From Porphyromonadaceae bacterium UBA4702 (GTDB lineage Bacteria; Bacteroidota; Bacteroidia; Bacteroidales; Muribaculaceae): a DNA stretch of 32,482 bases. Position numbers and translations under genes: made by a program. The notes beneath the pieces were generated by a model, which saw only the letters and a list, made by a program, of their open reading frames with translations, did no database searches and was not told the origin of the DNA. This document shows, in pieces, positions 16,336-23,926 of this stretch. Position 1 is the first letter of the stretch. Every line of letters begins with the position of its first letter. Location: the NCBI GenBank assembly GCA_002404675.1, contig DHKE01000063.1, positions 3,323 through 35,804 of the forward strand, written 5' to 3'.

Positions 16336-16836
16336 TTGGCTCTCAAATCACAATTCAAACCGCTTGAGACATTCTCCATGTCGTCGATGACAGACGTGAT
16401 ATTCCTGCTGCTCATCTTCTTCATGGTGACATCGACCATCATCTTCCCGGCAGCCATTGAGGTGAACCTGCCGGAAAGCACGGAGTCGACGCAGCTCAAG
16501 CCTGTCACCGAGGTCTACATAGACTCGCTGAACAACCTGTACCTGGTCGCCGACCGCAACGACTCCATACCGCCAGCCAACACGCCGCAACAGGTGTCAG
16601 CCGACGAGCTGATGGCGGCGTTGCGCCTCATACAGCAGCAGGACTCGCTGCGTGCCGTGGCACTGTATGCCGACAAGAGCATCCGCTATGAGAAGGTGGT
16701 GGACGTGCTCGACATGGCGGCACGCAACGGACTAAAAATGGTGCTCTCCACACGCGCCTCGCAGACTGTTGACGAGGTTCAGACGCGTGCAGAGGCCGCA
16801 GCCGGCATCAACGACAACGGACAGACAGCGAAATAA
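16336..16836 (+). CDS. exbD: ExbD/TolR-family biopolymer transport protein
   Basis: A 166-residue ExbD-like protein with one N-terminal membrane helix, SMTDVIFLLLIFFMVTS (residues 17-33), carrying the essential proton-path Asp (D19). The rest is a periplasmic domain ending near RASQTVDEVQTRAEAA. The start is most likely TTG 16336: it gives the N-terminus MALKSQFKPLETFSMSSMTD, which matches the length and the Ala-Leu-Lys beginning of Bacteroidetes ExbD proteins. The next ATG (16378) would leave only four residues before the helix Asp. It works with ExbB, encoded 55 bp upstream. Confidence 0.92.
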   Translation: MALKSQFKPLETFSMSSMTDVIFLLLIFFMVTSTIIFPAAIEVNLPESTESTQLKPVTEVYIDSLNNLYLVADRNDSIPPANTPQQVSADELMAALRLIQQQDSLRAVALYADKSIRYEKVVDVLDMAARNGLKMVLSTRASQTVDEVQTRAEAAAGINDNGQTAK

Positions 16837-16862
16837 TAACAGACACAACAAGGCTTAGCTAT

Positions 16863-17615
16863 ATGAAGCAGGAACAATTTGACCGCGTATTCGCCGGACT
16901 GGCCACGGTCATCATGATCGCTCTCGTATTCCTGTGGCTTTTCCTGGGAAGCATCAGCTGGAACAGCCTTGCACTTACGCACACGGCACAGACCAGCCAG
17001 CCACCAGAAGAGGAGGAGTTCTTCATCGAGCCGGAAATACTCGAATACAAGGGCGAGGAGGATGCTCCCGAAATTGCAGACCAGCAGGAAGCGCCAGCAG
17101 AGCAGGGGGAGCCGGAAAAGGCCGAGACTGAAAGCGACAAGACCATAGTTCGCGGCGAAAACCCGAAGCCCGCGCCGCAACGCGAGAAGCCTGTGACCCA
17201 GAAACAGCCCAGCCCCGTCAAGGCTGTCGAGCCGCCGAAGACCGACAAACAGGAGTCAAAGGTGAGCAGCAAGATGGCAAAGGGCTTCTCGGGCAAGAAC
17301 GGCAAGCCCGACGGCAAAGCCGGCGGCTTCGGCACGGGCGGCACAGGAACGGCAAGCGTCAGGGGCGTGTCGCGCGGGCGACAGATGCTCAGCTGCCCGA
17401 AACCGTCAGTGGCGTTGAAAAACAAGGTGACTATCACTGTCACCATCTCCGTGCGCGAGGACGGCACAGTCGCTTCCGCCAAAGCCAGCGGCGGCGCAGA
17501 GCGGTATCTGCTCAAGGCCTGCGAGGATGCCGCACGCAAGTCCAAGTGGACACCCAAGGTGGGTGCTGGGACAGTCTCGGGCACGATTACGTTCACAATC
17601 ACGCCCAAAGTATGA
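16863..17615 (+). CDS. TonB-like energy transducer
   Basis: A 250-residue protein with one N-terminal membrane anchor (about residues 11-32), a long Glu/Pro/Lys-rich periplasmic spacer (about 45-140), a Gly-rich stretch (GKNGKPDGKAGGFGTGG, about 140-160) and a C-terminal domain with the TonB/TolA pattern VTISVREDGTVASAKASGG and a final AARKSKWTPKVG segment. It should carry energy from ExbB-ExbD to outer-membrane transporters. The C-terminal domain lacks the usual YP pair at its start, having SCPKPSV instead, and is nearer to the short TonB-family domains that are common in Bacteroidetes. It may serve a dedicated partner rather than general TonB function. Confidence 0.85.
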   Translation: MKQEQFDRVFAGLATVIMIALVFLWLFLGSISWNSLALTHTAQTSQPPEEEEFFIEPEILEYKGEEDAPEIADQQEAPAEQGEPEKAETESDKTIVRGENPKPAPQREKPVTQKQPSPVKAVEPPKTDKQESKVSSKMAKGFSGKNGKPDGKAGGFGTGGTGTASVRGVSRGRQMLSCPKPSVALKNKVTITVTISVREDGTVASAKASGGAERYLLKACEDAARKSKWTPKVGAGTVSGTITFTITPKV

Positions 17616-17637
17616 TTAACCAACGCGACAGACACCT

Positions 17638-19476
17638 ATGAAGGACTTCTTCTCACTGCTCCGCAGGTTTGCCCTCCCCTACAAGTGGAATGTGCTGCTC
17701 AGCATCCTGTTCAACCTGCTGACGGCGTTCCTGACCATCTTCTCGTTTGCGTTCATCATGCCGATATTGAAGATGCTGTTCCGCATCGACACTACGGTCT
17801 ACCATTATATGGAACTTGGAAGCGGCAACTTCAAGGAGGTGATATTCAACAACTTCTACTATTATGTGCAGACCGTCATCGACAGCAGCGGCGCGTCCGT
17901 AGCACTCGCCACGCTCGCCGCGATGCTGGTGGTGATGACGCTGCTCAAGACCGGCGCGTCATATCTGAGCATGTTCTTCATGGTGCCGCTGCGCAACGGC
18001 GTGGTGCGCGACATACGCAACCAGATGTACGCCAAGATACTGTCGCTGCCGATAGGCTTTTTCACCGACACGCGCAAGGGCGATGTCATGGCACGCCTTT
18101 CGGGCGACGTGCAGGAGGTCGAGGCTTCGGTGATGTCGAGCCTCGACATGCTGTTCAAGAACCCGATACTGATAGTGGTCTATCTGGCGACGATGTTCTT
18201 TTTCAGCTGGCAGCTCACTATCTTCGTCCTCATACTGCTTCCTCTGGCCGGGCTTGTCATGGGACGTGTGGGCAAGTCACTGAAACGCAAGTCGCTGCGT
18301 GCGCAACAGCTGTGGGGGACAATCCTCTCGACGGCAGAAGAAAGCATCGGCGGGCTGCGTGTCATCAAGGCGTTCAACGCCGAGCGGCACATGGAGCGCA
18401 AGTTCACGTCGGAGACACAGTCCTTCTTCTCGATGTCAAACGCCATAGCGCGGCGCAACTCGCTGGCGCACCCGATGAGCGAGTTTCTCGGCACGACGGC
18501 GATAGCGATAGTGCTGTGGTTCGGCGGAGCGTTGATACTTTCAGGCGATTCCGCCATTGACGCGCCCACGTTCATCCTCTACATGGTGATATTCTACAGC
18601 ATCATCAATCCGGCCAAGGACCTGTCGAAGGCGACATATACCATACAGAAGGGCATGGCGGCAATGCAGCGCATCGACGCTATCCTCATGGCAGACAACC
18701 CGATCAAAAGCCCGGCGGACGCGGTGCATACCAGCCGCACGGAGGCCCGTCACGTCGGCGTGGAGTTCCGCGACGTATGCTTCAGCTATACTCCTGACCG
18801 GCTGGTGCTTGACCACATATCGCTCGAAATCAAGCCTGGCAGCACCGTGGCAATAGTTGGCCAGTCCGGCTCGGGCAAGTCTACGCTCGTAGACCTCGTG
18901 CCGCGCTTCTGGGACGTGGATTCGGGCAGTGTGCTCGTGGGAGGCGTGGACGTGCGCCGATACGACGTGACCGACCTGCGAGACCTGATGGGCAACGTCA
19001 ACCAGGAGGCAATCCTGTTCAACGACACATTCTACAACAACATCACCTTCGGCATGGAGGGGGTGACGCGCGAAATGGTGGAGGAGGCTGCGCGGATAGC
19101 CAACGCGCATGATTTCATCATGGCAAGCCCAGAGGGGTACGACACCAACATCGGCGACCGCGGCTGCCGTCTCTCCGGCGGGCAGCGGCAACGCCTCAGC
19201 ATAGCGCGGGCAATACTCAAGAACCCGCCAGTGCTGATACTCGACGAGGCCACCTCCGCGCTCGACACCGAGAGCGAGCGGCTCGTGCAGGAGGCGCTTG
19301 AACGCCTGATGCGCGACCGCACGACCATAGTCATCGCGCACCGCCTCAGCACTATCGTCGGCGCGGACATGATATGCGTCATGGACCAAGGGCGCATCGT
19401 GGAGTGCGGCACACACTCGCAGCTGCTCGCCAAGAACGGCCACTACAGGCGGCTTGTGGATATGCAGCAGGTATAA
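17638..19476 (+). CDS. ABC exporter, fused permease-ATPase (MsbA-like)
   Basis: A 612-residue half-transporter. The membrane domain (about residues 15-340) has six predicted helices; the ATPase domain (about 370-612) has Walker A GQSGSGKST (408-416), Q-loop Q456, signature LSGGQRQRL (513-521), Walker B VLILDEATSALD (532-543) and switch His H568. It would act as a homodimer. The family includes MsbA, which flips lipid A core or other lipids across the inner membrane, and multidrug exporters; in Bacteroidetes this protein is usually annotated only as an ABC transporter. Its place between tonB-like and purN genes does not fix the substrate. The gene starts 22 bp after the TonB-like gene. Confidence 0.95.
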   Translation: MKDFFSLLRRFALPYKWNVLLSILFNLLTAFLTIFSFAFIMPILKMLFRIDTTVYHYMELGSGNFKEVIFNNFYYYVQTVIDSSGASVALATLAAMLVVMTLLKTGASYLSMFFMVPLRNGVVRDIRNQMYAKILSLPIGFFTDTRKGDVMARLSGDVQEVEASVMSSLDMLFKNPILIVVYLATMFFFSWQLTIFVLILLPLAGLVMGRVGKSLKRKSLRAQQLWGTILSTAEESIGGLRVIKAFNAERHMERKFTSETQSFFSMSNAIARRNSLAHPMSEFLGTTAIAIVLWFGGALILSGDSAIDAPTFILYMVIFYSIINPAKDLSKATYTIQKGMAAMQRIDAILMADNPIKSPADAVHTSRTEARHVGVEFRDVCFSYTPDRLVLDHISLEIKPGSTVAIVGQSGSGKSTLVDLVPRFWDVDSGSVLVGGVDVRRYDVTDLRDLMGNVNQEAILFNDTFYNNITFGMEGVTREMVEEAARIANAHDFIMASPEGYDTNIGDRGCRLSGGQRQRLSIARAILKNPPVLILDEATSALDTESERLVQEALERLMRDRTTIVIAHRLSTIVGADMICVMDQGRIVECGTHSQLLAKNGHYRRLVDMQQV

Positions 19477-19512
19477 CCATTTGACATAAAACACTTTCAA
19501 GCAAACCGATAT

Positions 19513-20550
19513 ATGTACAACATAGCCATTCTCGCATCCGGCTCCGGCACCAACGCCGAGAACATCGCCAAGACCTTCAACCAGGGCATGCTGCTGCGCG
19601 TGCGGCTTGTACTCACCGACCATGCCGACGCGGGCGTGATCGACCGTATGCGTCCGCTCGGTGTAGAGACTCAATATGTCAAGCCCTCCGTATGGCGCAA
19701 CGAGCCGCAGCAGGTAGTGGACATTCTGAACGCCCACGGCATGGACCTCGTGGTGCTTGCCGGCTTCATGCGCTTCGTCTCGCCGGTGATAGTGGACGCT
19801 TTCCCGAAGCGCATCATCAACATACACCCCGCGCTGCTGCCTGCATACGGCGGCAAGGGGATGTGGGGGCATCATGTGCACGAGGCGGTCATCGCCGCCG
19901 GAGAAAAGCAGTCGGGCGTGACTGTCCATTACGTGGACGACAAGTATGACCACGGCGAGATAATAATGCAAGACACCGTGGATATAACCCCGGAAGACAC
20001 ACCCCAGACTCTGGAACAGAAGATACACCGTGTGGAATACTCGCTCTACCCTCGCGCCATAGTGGAAGCCCTGCGCCGGCTGGACGACAAGGAAGAGCCG
20101 GTTGCTGAAGACAAGCCGTCAGAAGCCAAGCCTTCGGTTGACGAGATGTGGGCGCAGACACTGAAGGTGGACTACGACCCTGCCACCGCAGTCACCCCGC
20201 CGCCGATACCGCAACCCGCTGCCGGCCAGGCCGTGCCGCCGAATGCCGGAATCGCGCCGCCACCCTCGCAGATGCAGACTCCGCCGCCGGCCGCCGCTGT
20301 TGAACCGATGCCGCAAAGCTATCTGGTCATGGCCATCATCGTCACGCTGCTGTGCAGCTTCATCCCCGGCGTGCTGGCTATAATATTCTCCTCTCGAGTC
20401 AGCAGCAGATACTACGCCGGCGACATCGCTGGCGCACGCCGTGCCTCGCGGCTGGCGCAGATATGGATTATAGTCTCCTTCTGCCTCGGGGTACTGAGCG
20501 CGACGCTGTATCTGCCGTATATGATTGTAGCCAGCGCATTCGGGGCATGA
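19513..20550 (+). CDS. purN: PurN (GAR transformylase) fused to a C-terminal CD225/dispanin-like membrane domain
   Basis: A 345-residue protein in one uninterrupted frame. Residues of about 1-190 are phosphoribosylglycinamide formyltransferase: GSGTN (10-14) binds the substrate phosphate, and N103, H105 (INIHPALLP) and D146 line up with the catalytic Asn/His/Asp of PurN; it transfers a formyl group from 10-formyl-tetrahydrofolate in purine synthesis. Residues of about 191-266 form an acidic then Pro/Ala-rich linker. Residues of about 268-345 hold two membrane helices (about 270-293 and 314-340) joined by a loop SSRVSSRYYAGDIAGARRAS, which is the pattern of CD225/dispanin proteins. Ordinary PurN is about 190-210 residues and soluble, so this enzyme should be membrane-attached. 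The DUF2752 gene overlaps its stop by 4 bp. Confidence 0.9.
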   Translation: MYNIAILASGSGTNAENIAKTFNQGMLLRVRLVLTDHADAGVIDRMRPLGVETQYVKPSVWRNEPQQVVDILNAHGMDLVVLAGFMRFVSPVIVDAFPKRIINIHPALLPAYGGKGMWGHHVHEAVIAAGEKQSGVTVHYVDDKYDHGEIIMQDTVDITPEDTPQTLEQKIHRVEYSLYPRAIVEALRRLDDKEEPVAEDKPSEAKPSVDEMWAQTLKVDYDPATAVTPPPIPQPAAGQAVPPNAGIAPPPSQMQTPPPAAAVEPMPQSYLVMAIIVTLLCSFIPGVLAIIFSSRVSSRYYAGDIAGARRASRLAQIWIIVSFCLGVLSATLYLPYMIVASAFGA

Positions 20551-20921
20551 GCCGCACGGCAATCATCATCGCCGCCGCAGCTATCGCCGCATCAGTGGCC
20601 GCCGTATATGCGGCGTTTGACCCCATGCAGGCGCAATGGATGCCCAAATGCCCTGTGTATGCGCTCACCGGGTGGAAATGCGCTGGCTGCGGCAGCCAGC
20701 GCATGCTGCACGCGCTGTTGAGCGGCGAGGCGGGCGAGGCATTCCACTGCAACCCGTTCCTGCTGTGCATGATACCCGTAATCGCAGTGCTGCTGCTCGC
20801 CGAGGTGTGGAGGCGCAGCCGTCCCAAGCTGTACGCACGGCTGTATTCGCCGGCTGGGATTGCCGTCATACTCACGTCGATTATACTATGGACCGTTGTC
20901 CGCAACATTTTCGGGCTGTAG
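20547..20921 (+). CDS. DUF2752 membrane protein
   Basis: A 124-residue protein of the DUF2752 family, function unknown. The signature is C35-P-V-Y, followed by TGWKCAGCGSQRMLHALLSGE with C45, C48 and R52, then a HCNP motif around residue 68. There are probably three membrane segments (about 4-24, 70-88 and 103-122). The ATG (20547) overlaps the TGA of the purN fusion as ATGA, so translation is coupled. An upstream frame extension exists but lies inside purN. Dispanin-like and DUF2752 genes are often neighbours in Bacteroidales, which agrees with the C-terminal domain of the purN product. Confidence 0.85.
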   Translation: MSRTAIIIAAAAIAASVAAVYAAFDPMQAQWMPKCPVYALTGWKCAGCGSQRMLHALLSGEAGEAFHCNPFLLCMIPVIAVLLLAEVWRRSRPKLYARLYSPAGIAVILTSIILWTVVRNIFGL

Positions 20922-20964
20922 ACCCTCCAAGAACAAAAGAGACCTCTCTCTGACTGCTCAACAG

Positions 20965-21897
20965 ATGAAAGCTAAAGGATACCTGTTTGCGGCTCTTGCC
21001 GCTGCTACTTACGGCACCAACCCCGCGTTTGCCGTACCGCTGTACGAAGTGGGCATGAACGCCTGCTCCGTGTTGCTGTTCCGCTATGTGCTCGGGCTGC
21101 CTATACTCGCGGCTATGATATTCGCGCGAGGGCGCAACCTGCGCCTTCCAAAGGGAAGCCTGTTGCCTGTCGCCACGCTTGGCATACTCATGGGGCTCTC
21201 GTCGCTCTCCCTGTTTGAGAGCTACAACTACATGAACTCCGGCATCGCCTCGACACTGCTGTTCATTTACCCCATAATGGTCGCGATAATCATGATGATA
21301 TTCTACCGCGAGAGATTCAAGGTTGTCACCGCCCTGTGCCTCTTGCTTATGAGCGGCGGCGTGGCGCTGCTCGCCAAAACCTCCGGCGGGGTGAGCCTCA
21401 GCACGACTGGCATACTGCTGGTCATGGCATCGGCACTGACATACGCGCTATATATCGTCATCGTCAACGTCAGCAGCAAGGTCAAGGGGATACCCACTAC
21501 TGTACTGCTGTTCTACCAGCTGCTGTTCGGCAGCCTGGTCTTCGTCATACCCATACTCTGCGGCACAGAACTCACCATGCCGCCGCATTGGCATAACTGG
21601 ATCAACGTCATCTCGCTTGCCGTGCTGCCGACTGTCGTCTCGCTCACCTGCACAACACTGGCAATACAGTATGTCGGGGCAACGCCAACCGCTATCCTTG
21701 GCGCACTCGAGCCAGTGACAGCTGTCGTGCTGAGTGTCGTCATCCTCAACCAGGGCATCAGTGCACGCGAAGTCTACGGAGGGCTGCTGATAGTCATCGC
21801 GACCACCCTCGTCATCGCCTCCGGGCCTATCGAGCACCTGTTGCTGCGCGTACGAAAGATGTTTCCGCCCCTTCGCAAGCATCGCAAAGAGGGGTAA
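20965..21897 (+). CDS. EamA (drug/metabolite transporter) family permease
   Basis: A 310-residue inner-membrane protein with about ten hydrophobic segments arranged as two EamA repeats. The first repeat starts at GYLFAALAAATYGTNPAFAVPLY and ends around SGGVALLAKTSG; the second starts at STTGILLVMASALTYALYIVIV and ends at GGLLIVIATTLVIAS. The Pro-containing LGALEPVTAVVLSVVILNQG segment is typical of the second repeat. EamA transporters export small metabolites or amino acids; the substrate is unknown. ATG 20965 is chosen because the frame upstream overlaps the DUF2752 gene. It starts 43 bp after DUF2752 and is probably the last gene of the pdxJ run. Confidence 0.92.
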   Translation: MKAKGYLFAALAAATYGTNPAFAVPLYEVGMNACSVLLFRYVLGLPILAAMIFARGRNLRLPKGSLLPVATLGILMGLSSLSLFESYNYMNSGIASTLLFIYPIMVAIIMMIFYRERFKVVTALCLLLMSGGVALLAKTSGGVSLSTTGILLVMASALTYALYIVIVNVSSKVKGIPTTVLLFYQLLFGSLVFVIPILCGTELTMPPHWHNWINVISLAVLPTVVSLTCTTLAIQYVGATPTAILGALEPVTAVVLSVVILNQGISAREVYGGLLIVIATTLVIASGPIEHLLLRVRKMFPPLRKHRKEG

Positions 21898-21987
21898 AAA
21901 CACGCATATTACGCTCTGAATAACAAACAGTTAGCACCTTTGTCAACAAGAGGCCGTAAATTATAATGCAAAAAAACTTGAGTTTTA

Positions 21988-22019
21988 TTTGCGCGGCAAC
22001 AAATAAATGACTAACTTTG
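21988..22019 (+). promoter_or_regulatory. Promoter of the putative small RNA
   Basis: TTTG (21988-21991), a 20-bp spacer and TAACTTTG (22012-22019): a perfect Bacteroidetes promoter. No ORF of useful size follows before the terminator at 22174-22218. Confidence 0.85.
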
Positions 22020-22024
22020 CAGCG

Positions 22025-22218
22025 TAATAAGGGTAATTTATCGTGATACGATAATAGTAAATTCTTCTCAGATAAGATAGTTTTCATTGACAAATGCAAT
22101 AATTGTTTGTTTTAGGTTTAACACTTGCATCAATCTGTCCCTCGAGGGCAGAGCATGAAAAATTATTGAATTGATTCAGAAGCCGCTCCGTAGTGATACG
22201 AGGCGGCTTCTGAATTTT
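22025..22218 (+). ncRNA. Putative small RNA of about 195 nt
   Basis: A transcription unit with a perfect promoter, no coding frame and a strong terminator. Local structure: a 7-bp hairpin with three-base loop at 22038-22054 (TTATCGT/ACGATAA); a bulged hairpin at 22090-22110; a CTG-CCC/GGG-CAG hairpin with UCGA loop at 22135-22151; an alternative 8-bp long-range stem (22097-22104 with 22161-22168); and the terminator stem. The ends are approximate. The family is not known to me from sequence: a Bacteroidales-specific conserved RNA or a 6S-like RNA are options, but neither is shown. It lies between the EamA gene and the polyprenyl synthase gene, which has its own promoter, so it is probably independent rather than a leader. 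Confidence 0.6.
22174..22218 (+). terminator. Strong intrinsic terminator of the small RNA
   Basis: A 13-bp stem (22174-22186 with 22203-22215; core CAGAAGCCGC/GCGGCTTCTG) followed by TTTT. The 16-nt loop contains CGTAGTGATACG, which can form a short inner pair. Confidence 0.85.
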
Positions 22219-22247
22219 CAGCCACCGCCGCTTCTCCCCAAAATGCG

Positions 22248-22280
22248 TTTTGGTGCTGTCGGGATTATTTTGTAACTTTG
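22248..22280 (+). promoter_or_regulatory. Promoter of the polyprenyl synthase-rnhB-DUF2723 operon
   Basis: TTTTG (22248-22252), a 20-bp spacer, TAACTTTG (22273-22280). The ATG at 22293 is only 12 bp past the box, so the message should have almost no leader. Confidence 0.85.
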
Positions 22281-22292
22281 CGGCTGTCAGCT

Positions 22293-23267
22293 ATGGAAAA
22301 AATTGAGACCATCCAGGAGCGTCTGTCGCCCGAGCTAGCGGAGATGAACGCTATCATGAGAGCCACGCTTTCCACTCCGAACGAGATGATGAACAGCGTG
22401 GTGGAGACGTATCTGCAAGTCAAGGGCAAGCAAATACGCCCTATCCTGGTGATTTTGAGCGCGAAAATGTTCGGCGAGGTGAACGACAAGGTTCTCCATG
22501 CCGGAGCTGCTCTCGAAATGCTCCACAACGCTTCGCTCATACATGACGACGTGGTGGACGAGACGGAGCTGCGGCGCGGTCTGCCCACAATCAACAGCCA
22601 GTGGGGCAACCAGATAGCTGTCCTAGTAGGCGATTTCTTCGTCTCCAATGCCCTCGCAGCTGGCATCCGGACAGGGCATATCGAGATAATATCCGCCATC
22701 TCCGATCTCGGCAAGGAGCTGTCGCTGGGCGAGGTAGACCAGATATGCAACGCGCGTGACCATGTCCTGTCAGAGGAGAAATATTTCGACATGATAGGCA
22801 AGAAGACCGCCTCGCTGTTTCTCAACTGCATACGCATGGGCGCGGAGGCCGTGGACGCTCCCGCCGAGGCATACGCCCCGCTGGTGGAATATGCGCGTCT
22901 GCTTGGGCTGTGCTTCCAGATCAAGGACGATGTGTTCGACTATTTCGACTCCAAGCAGATAGGCAAGCCCACGGGCAACGACCTGCGCGAAGGGAAAGTG
23001 ACGCTGCCGCTGCTGCACGCGCTGCGCGTCGCCCCGGCCGAGGAAAGCGGCCGTATGCGCACGCTCCTCGAGGGCGGCACGCCCGACGAGGCGGCGATAG
23101 CCGCGCTGCTCGAGTTCGCCAAGCGGCACGGCGGCATAGACTATGCCTTCGCCCGTATGCGCGAGCTGCAGCAGCAGGCCGACGAAATCATACTGAAATA
23201 TCCCGAATCGCCGTGGCGGCAGTCGCTGCGCGACATTTTCGACTATATCATAAGCCGCGACAAGTAG
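22293..23267 (+). CDS. Long-chain polyprenyl diphosphate synthase
   Basis: A 324-residue trans-isoprenyl diphosphate synthase that adds isopentenyl diphosphate units to an allylic primer. The first Asp-rich motif is DDVVD (residues 85-89), followed by the RRG arginine pair in ELRRGLPT; the second is KDDVFDY. Residues 80-81 (Ala, Ser), just before the first motif, are small, which in this family goes with long products (octaprenyl or similar) for menaquinone side chains; that product call is inference. ATG 22293 is preferred over the TTG at 22278, which lies in the promoter box. It is probably cotranscribed with rnhB, which starts 44 bp downstream. Confidence 0.93.
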   Translation: MEKIETIQERLSPELAEMNAIMRATLSTPNEMMNSVVETYLQVKGKQIRPILVILSAKMFGEVNDKVLHAGAALEMLHNASLIHDDVVDETELRRGLPTINSQWGNQIAVLVGDFFVSNALAAGIRTGHIEIISAISDLGKELSLGEVDQICNARDHVLSEEKYFDMIGKKTASLFLNCIRMGAEAVDAPAEAYAPLVEYARLLGLCFQIKDDVFDYFDSKQIGKPTGNDLREGKVTLPLLHALRVAPAEESGRMRTLLEGGTPDEAAIAALLEFAKRHGGIDYAFARMRELQQQADEIILKYPESPWRQSLRDIFDYIISRDK

Positions 23268-23311
23268 CGCGGCGCAACCTCCTTCAAAGACGCAACACAC
23301 TCTTCCGCACC

Positions 23312-23926
23312 ATGCTTTTGCCGTATATGCACGCAGGGATTGTCGAAGCCGGCTGCGACGAGGCCGGCCGGGGATGCCTGTGCGGCCCGGTGGCGTGTGC
23401 CGCCGTGGTGCTGCCTGTTGGGTTCGAGTGCGAGGAGCTGAACGACAGCAAGCAGCTGCCGGCGGCAAGCCGCGAGCGGCTGCGCGCCCTCATCGAGGAG
23501 AAAGCCGCCGCTTGGGCTGTCGTTATGGTCGATGCCGAGGAGATAGACCGCATAAACATCCTGAATGCGTCGATCACGGGGATGCACCGCGCCGTGGATG
23601 CGCTCACGATGCGCCCGCAGCACCTGCTCATCGACGGCAACAAGTTCCGCCCCTATCCGGGCATACCGCACACGACGGTGGTCAAGGGCGACGGCAAGTA
23701 TATGTCGATAGCCGCCGCGTCGATACTGGCAAAGACACACCGCGACGAGTACATGAGGCACGCTGCGGTGCAATACCCCGGCTACGGCTGGGAGCGCAAC
23801 ATGGGCTACCCCACGCGCCAGCACCGCCTCGCGCTGCAGACGCTCGGCCTCACGCCGCTGCACCGCCGCAGCTTCGGCCCATGCGCACAGGCCTCATTGT
23901 TCCCTCCTGAAAGTTTTGACCAATGA
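23312..23926 (+). CDS. rnhB: Ribonuclease HII
   Basis: A 204-residue RNase HII, which cuts the RNA strand of RNA-DNA hybrids and removes single ribonucleotides from DNA. The metal-binding DEAGRG motif is at residues 16-21 (CDEAGRGCLCGPV). Later conserved parts are LNDSKQL, HLLIDGNKF with another catalytic Asp, VVKGDGKYMSIAAASILAK and the KTHRDEYM stretch that contains the last acidic residue; GYPTRQHRLAL is also typical. The length matches the family (about 200). An ATG five codons later (23327) is an alternative start. The stop overlaps the next gene's ATG as ATGA. Confidence 0.96.
   Translation: MLLPYMHAGIVEAGCDEAGRGCLCGPVACAAVVLPVGFECEELNDSKQLPAASRERLRALIEEKAAAWAVVMVDAEEIDRINILNASITGMHRAVDALTMRPQHLLIDGNKFRPYPGIPHTTVVKGDGKYMSIAAASILAKTHRDEYMRHAAVQYPGYGWERNMGYPTRQHRLALQTLGLTPLHRRSFGPCAQASLFPPESFDQ

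Noticed and set aside
18541..20028. Minus-strand frame of 495 codons opposite the ABC exporter and purN
   Set aside because: Both sense genes have full family motifs; the antisense product is His/Val-rich with no domain pattern.
21827..22099. Minus-strand frame of 90 codons across the small-RNA interval
   Set aside because: It overlaps the EamA 3' end and runs antisense through a perfect promoter; no start signal or family similarity seen.
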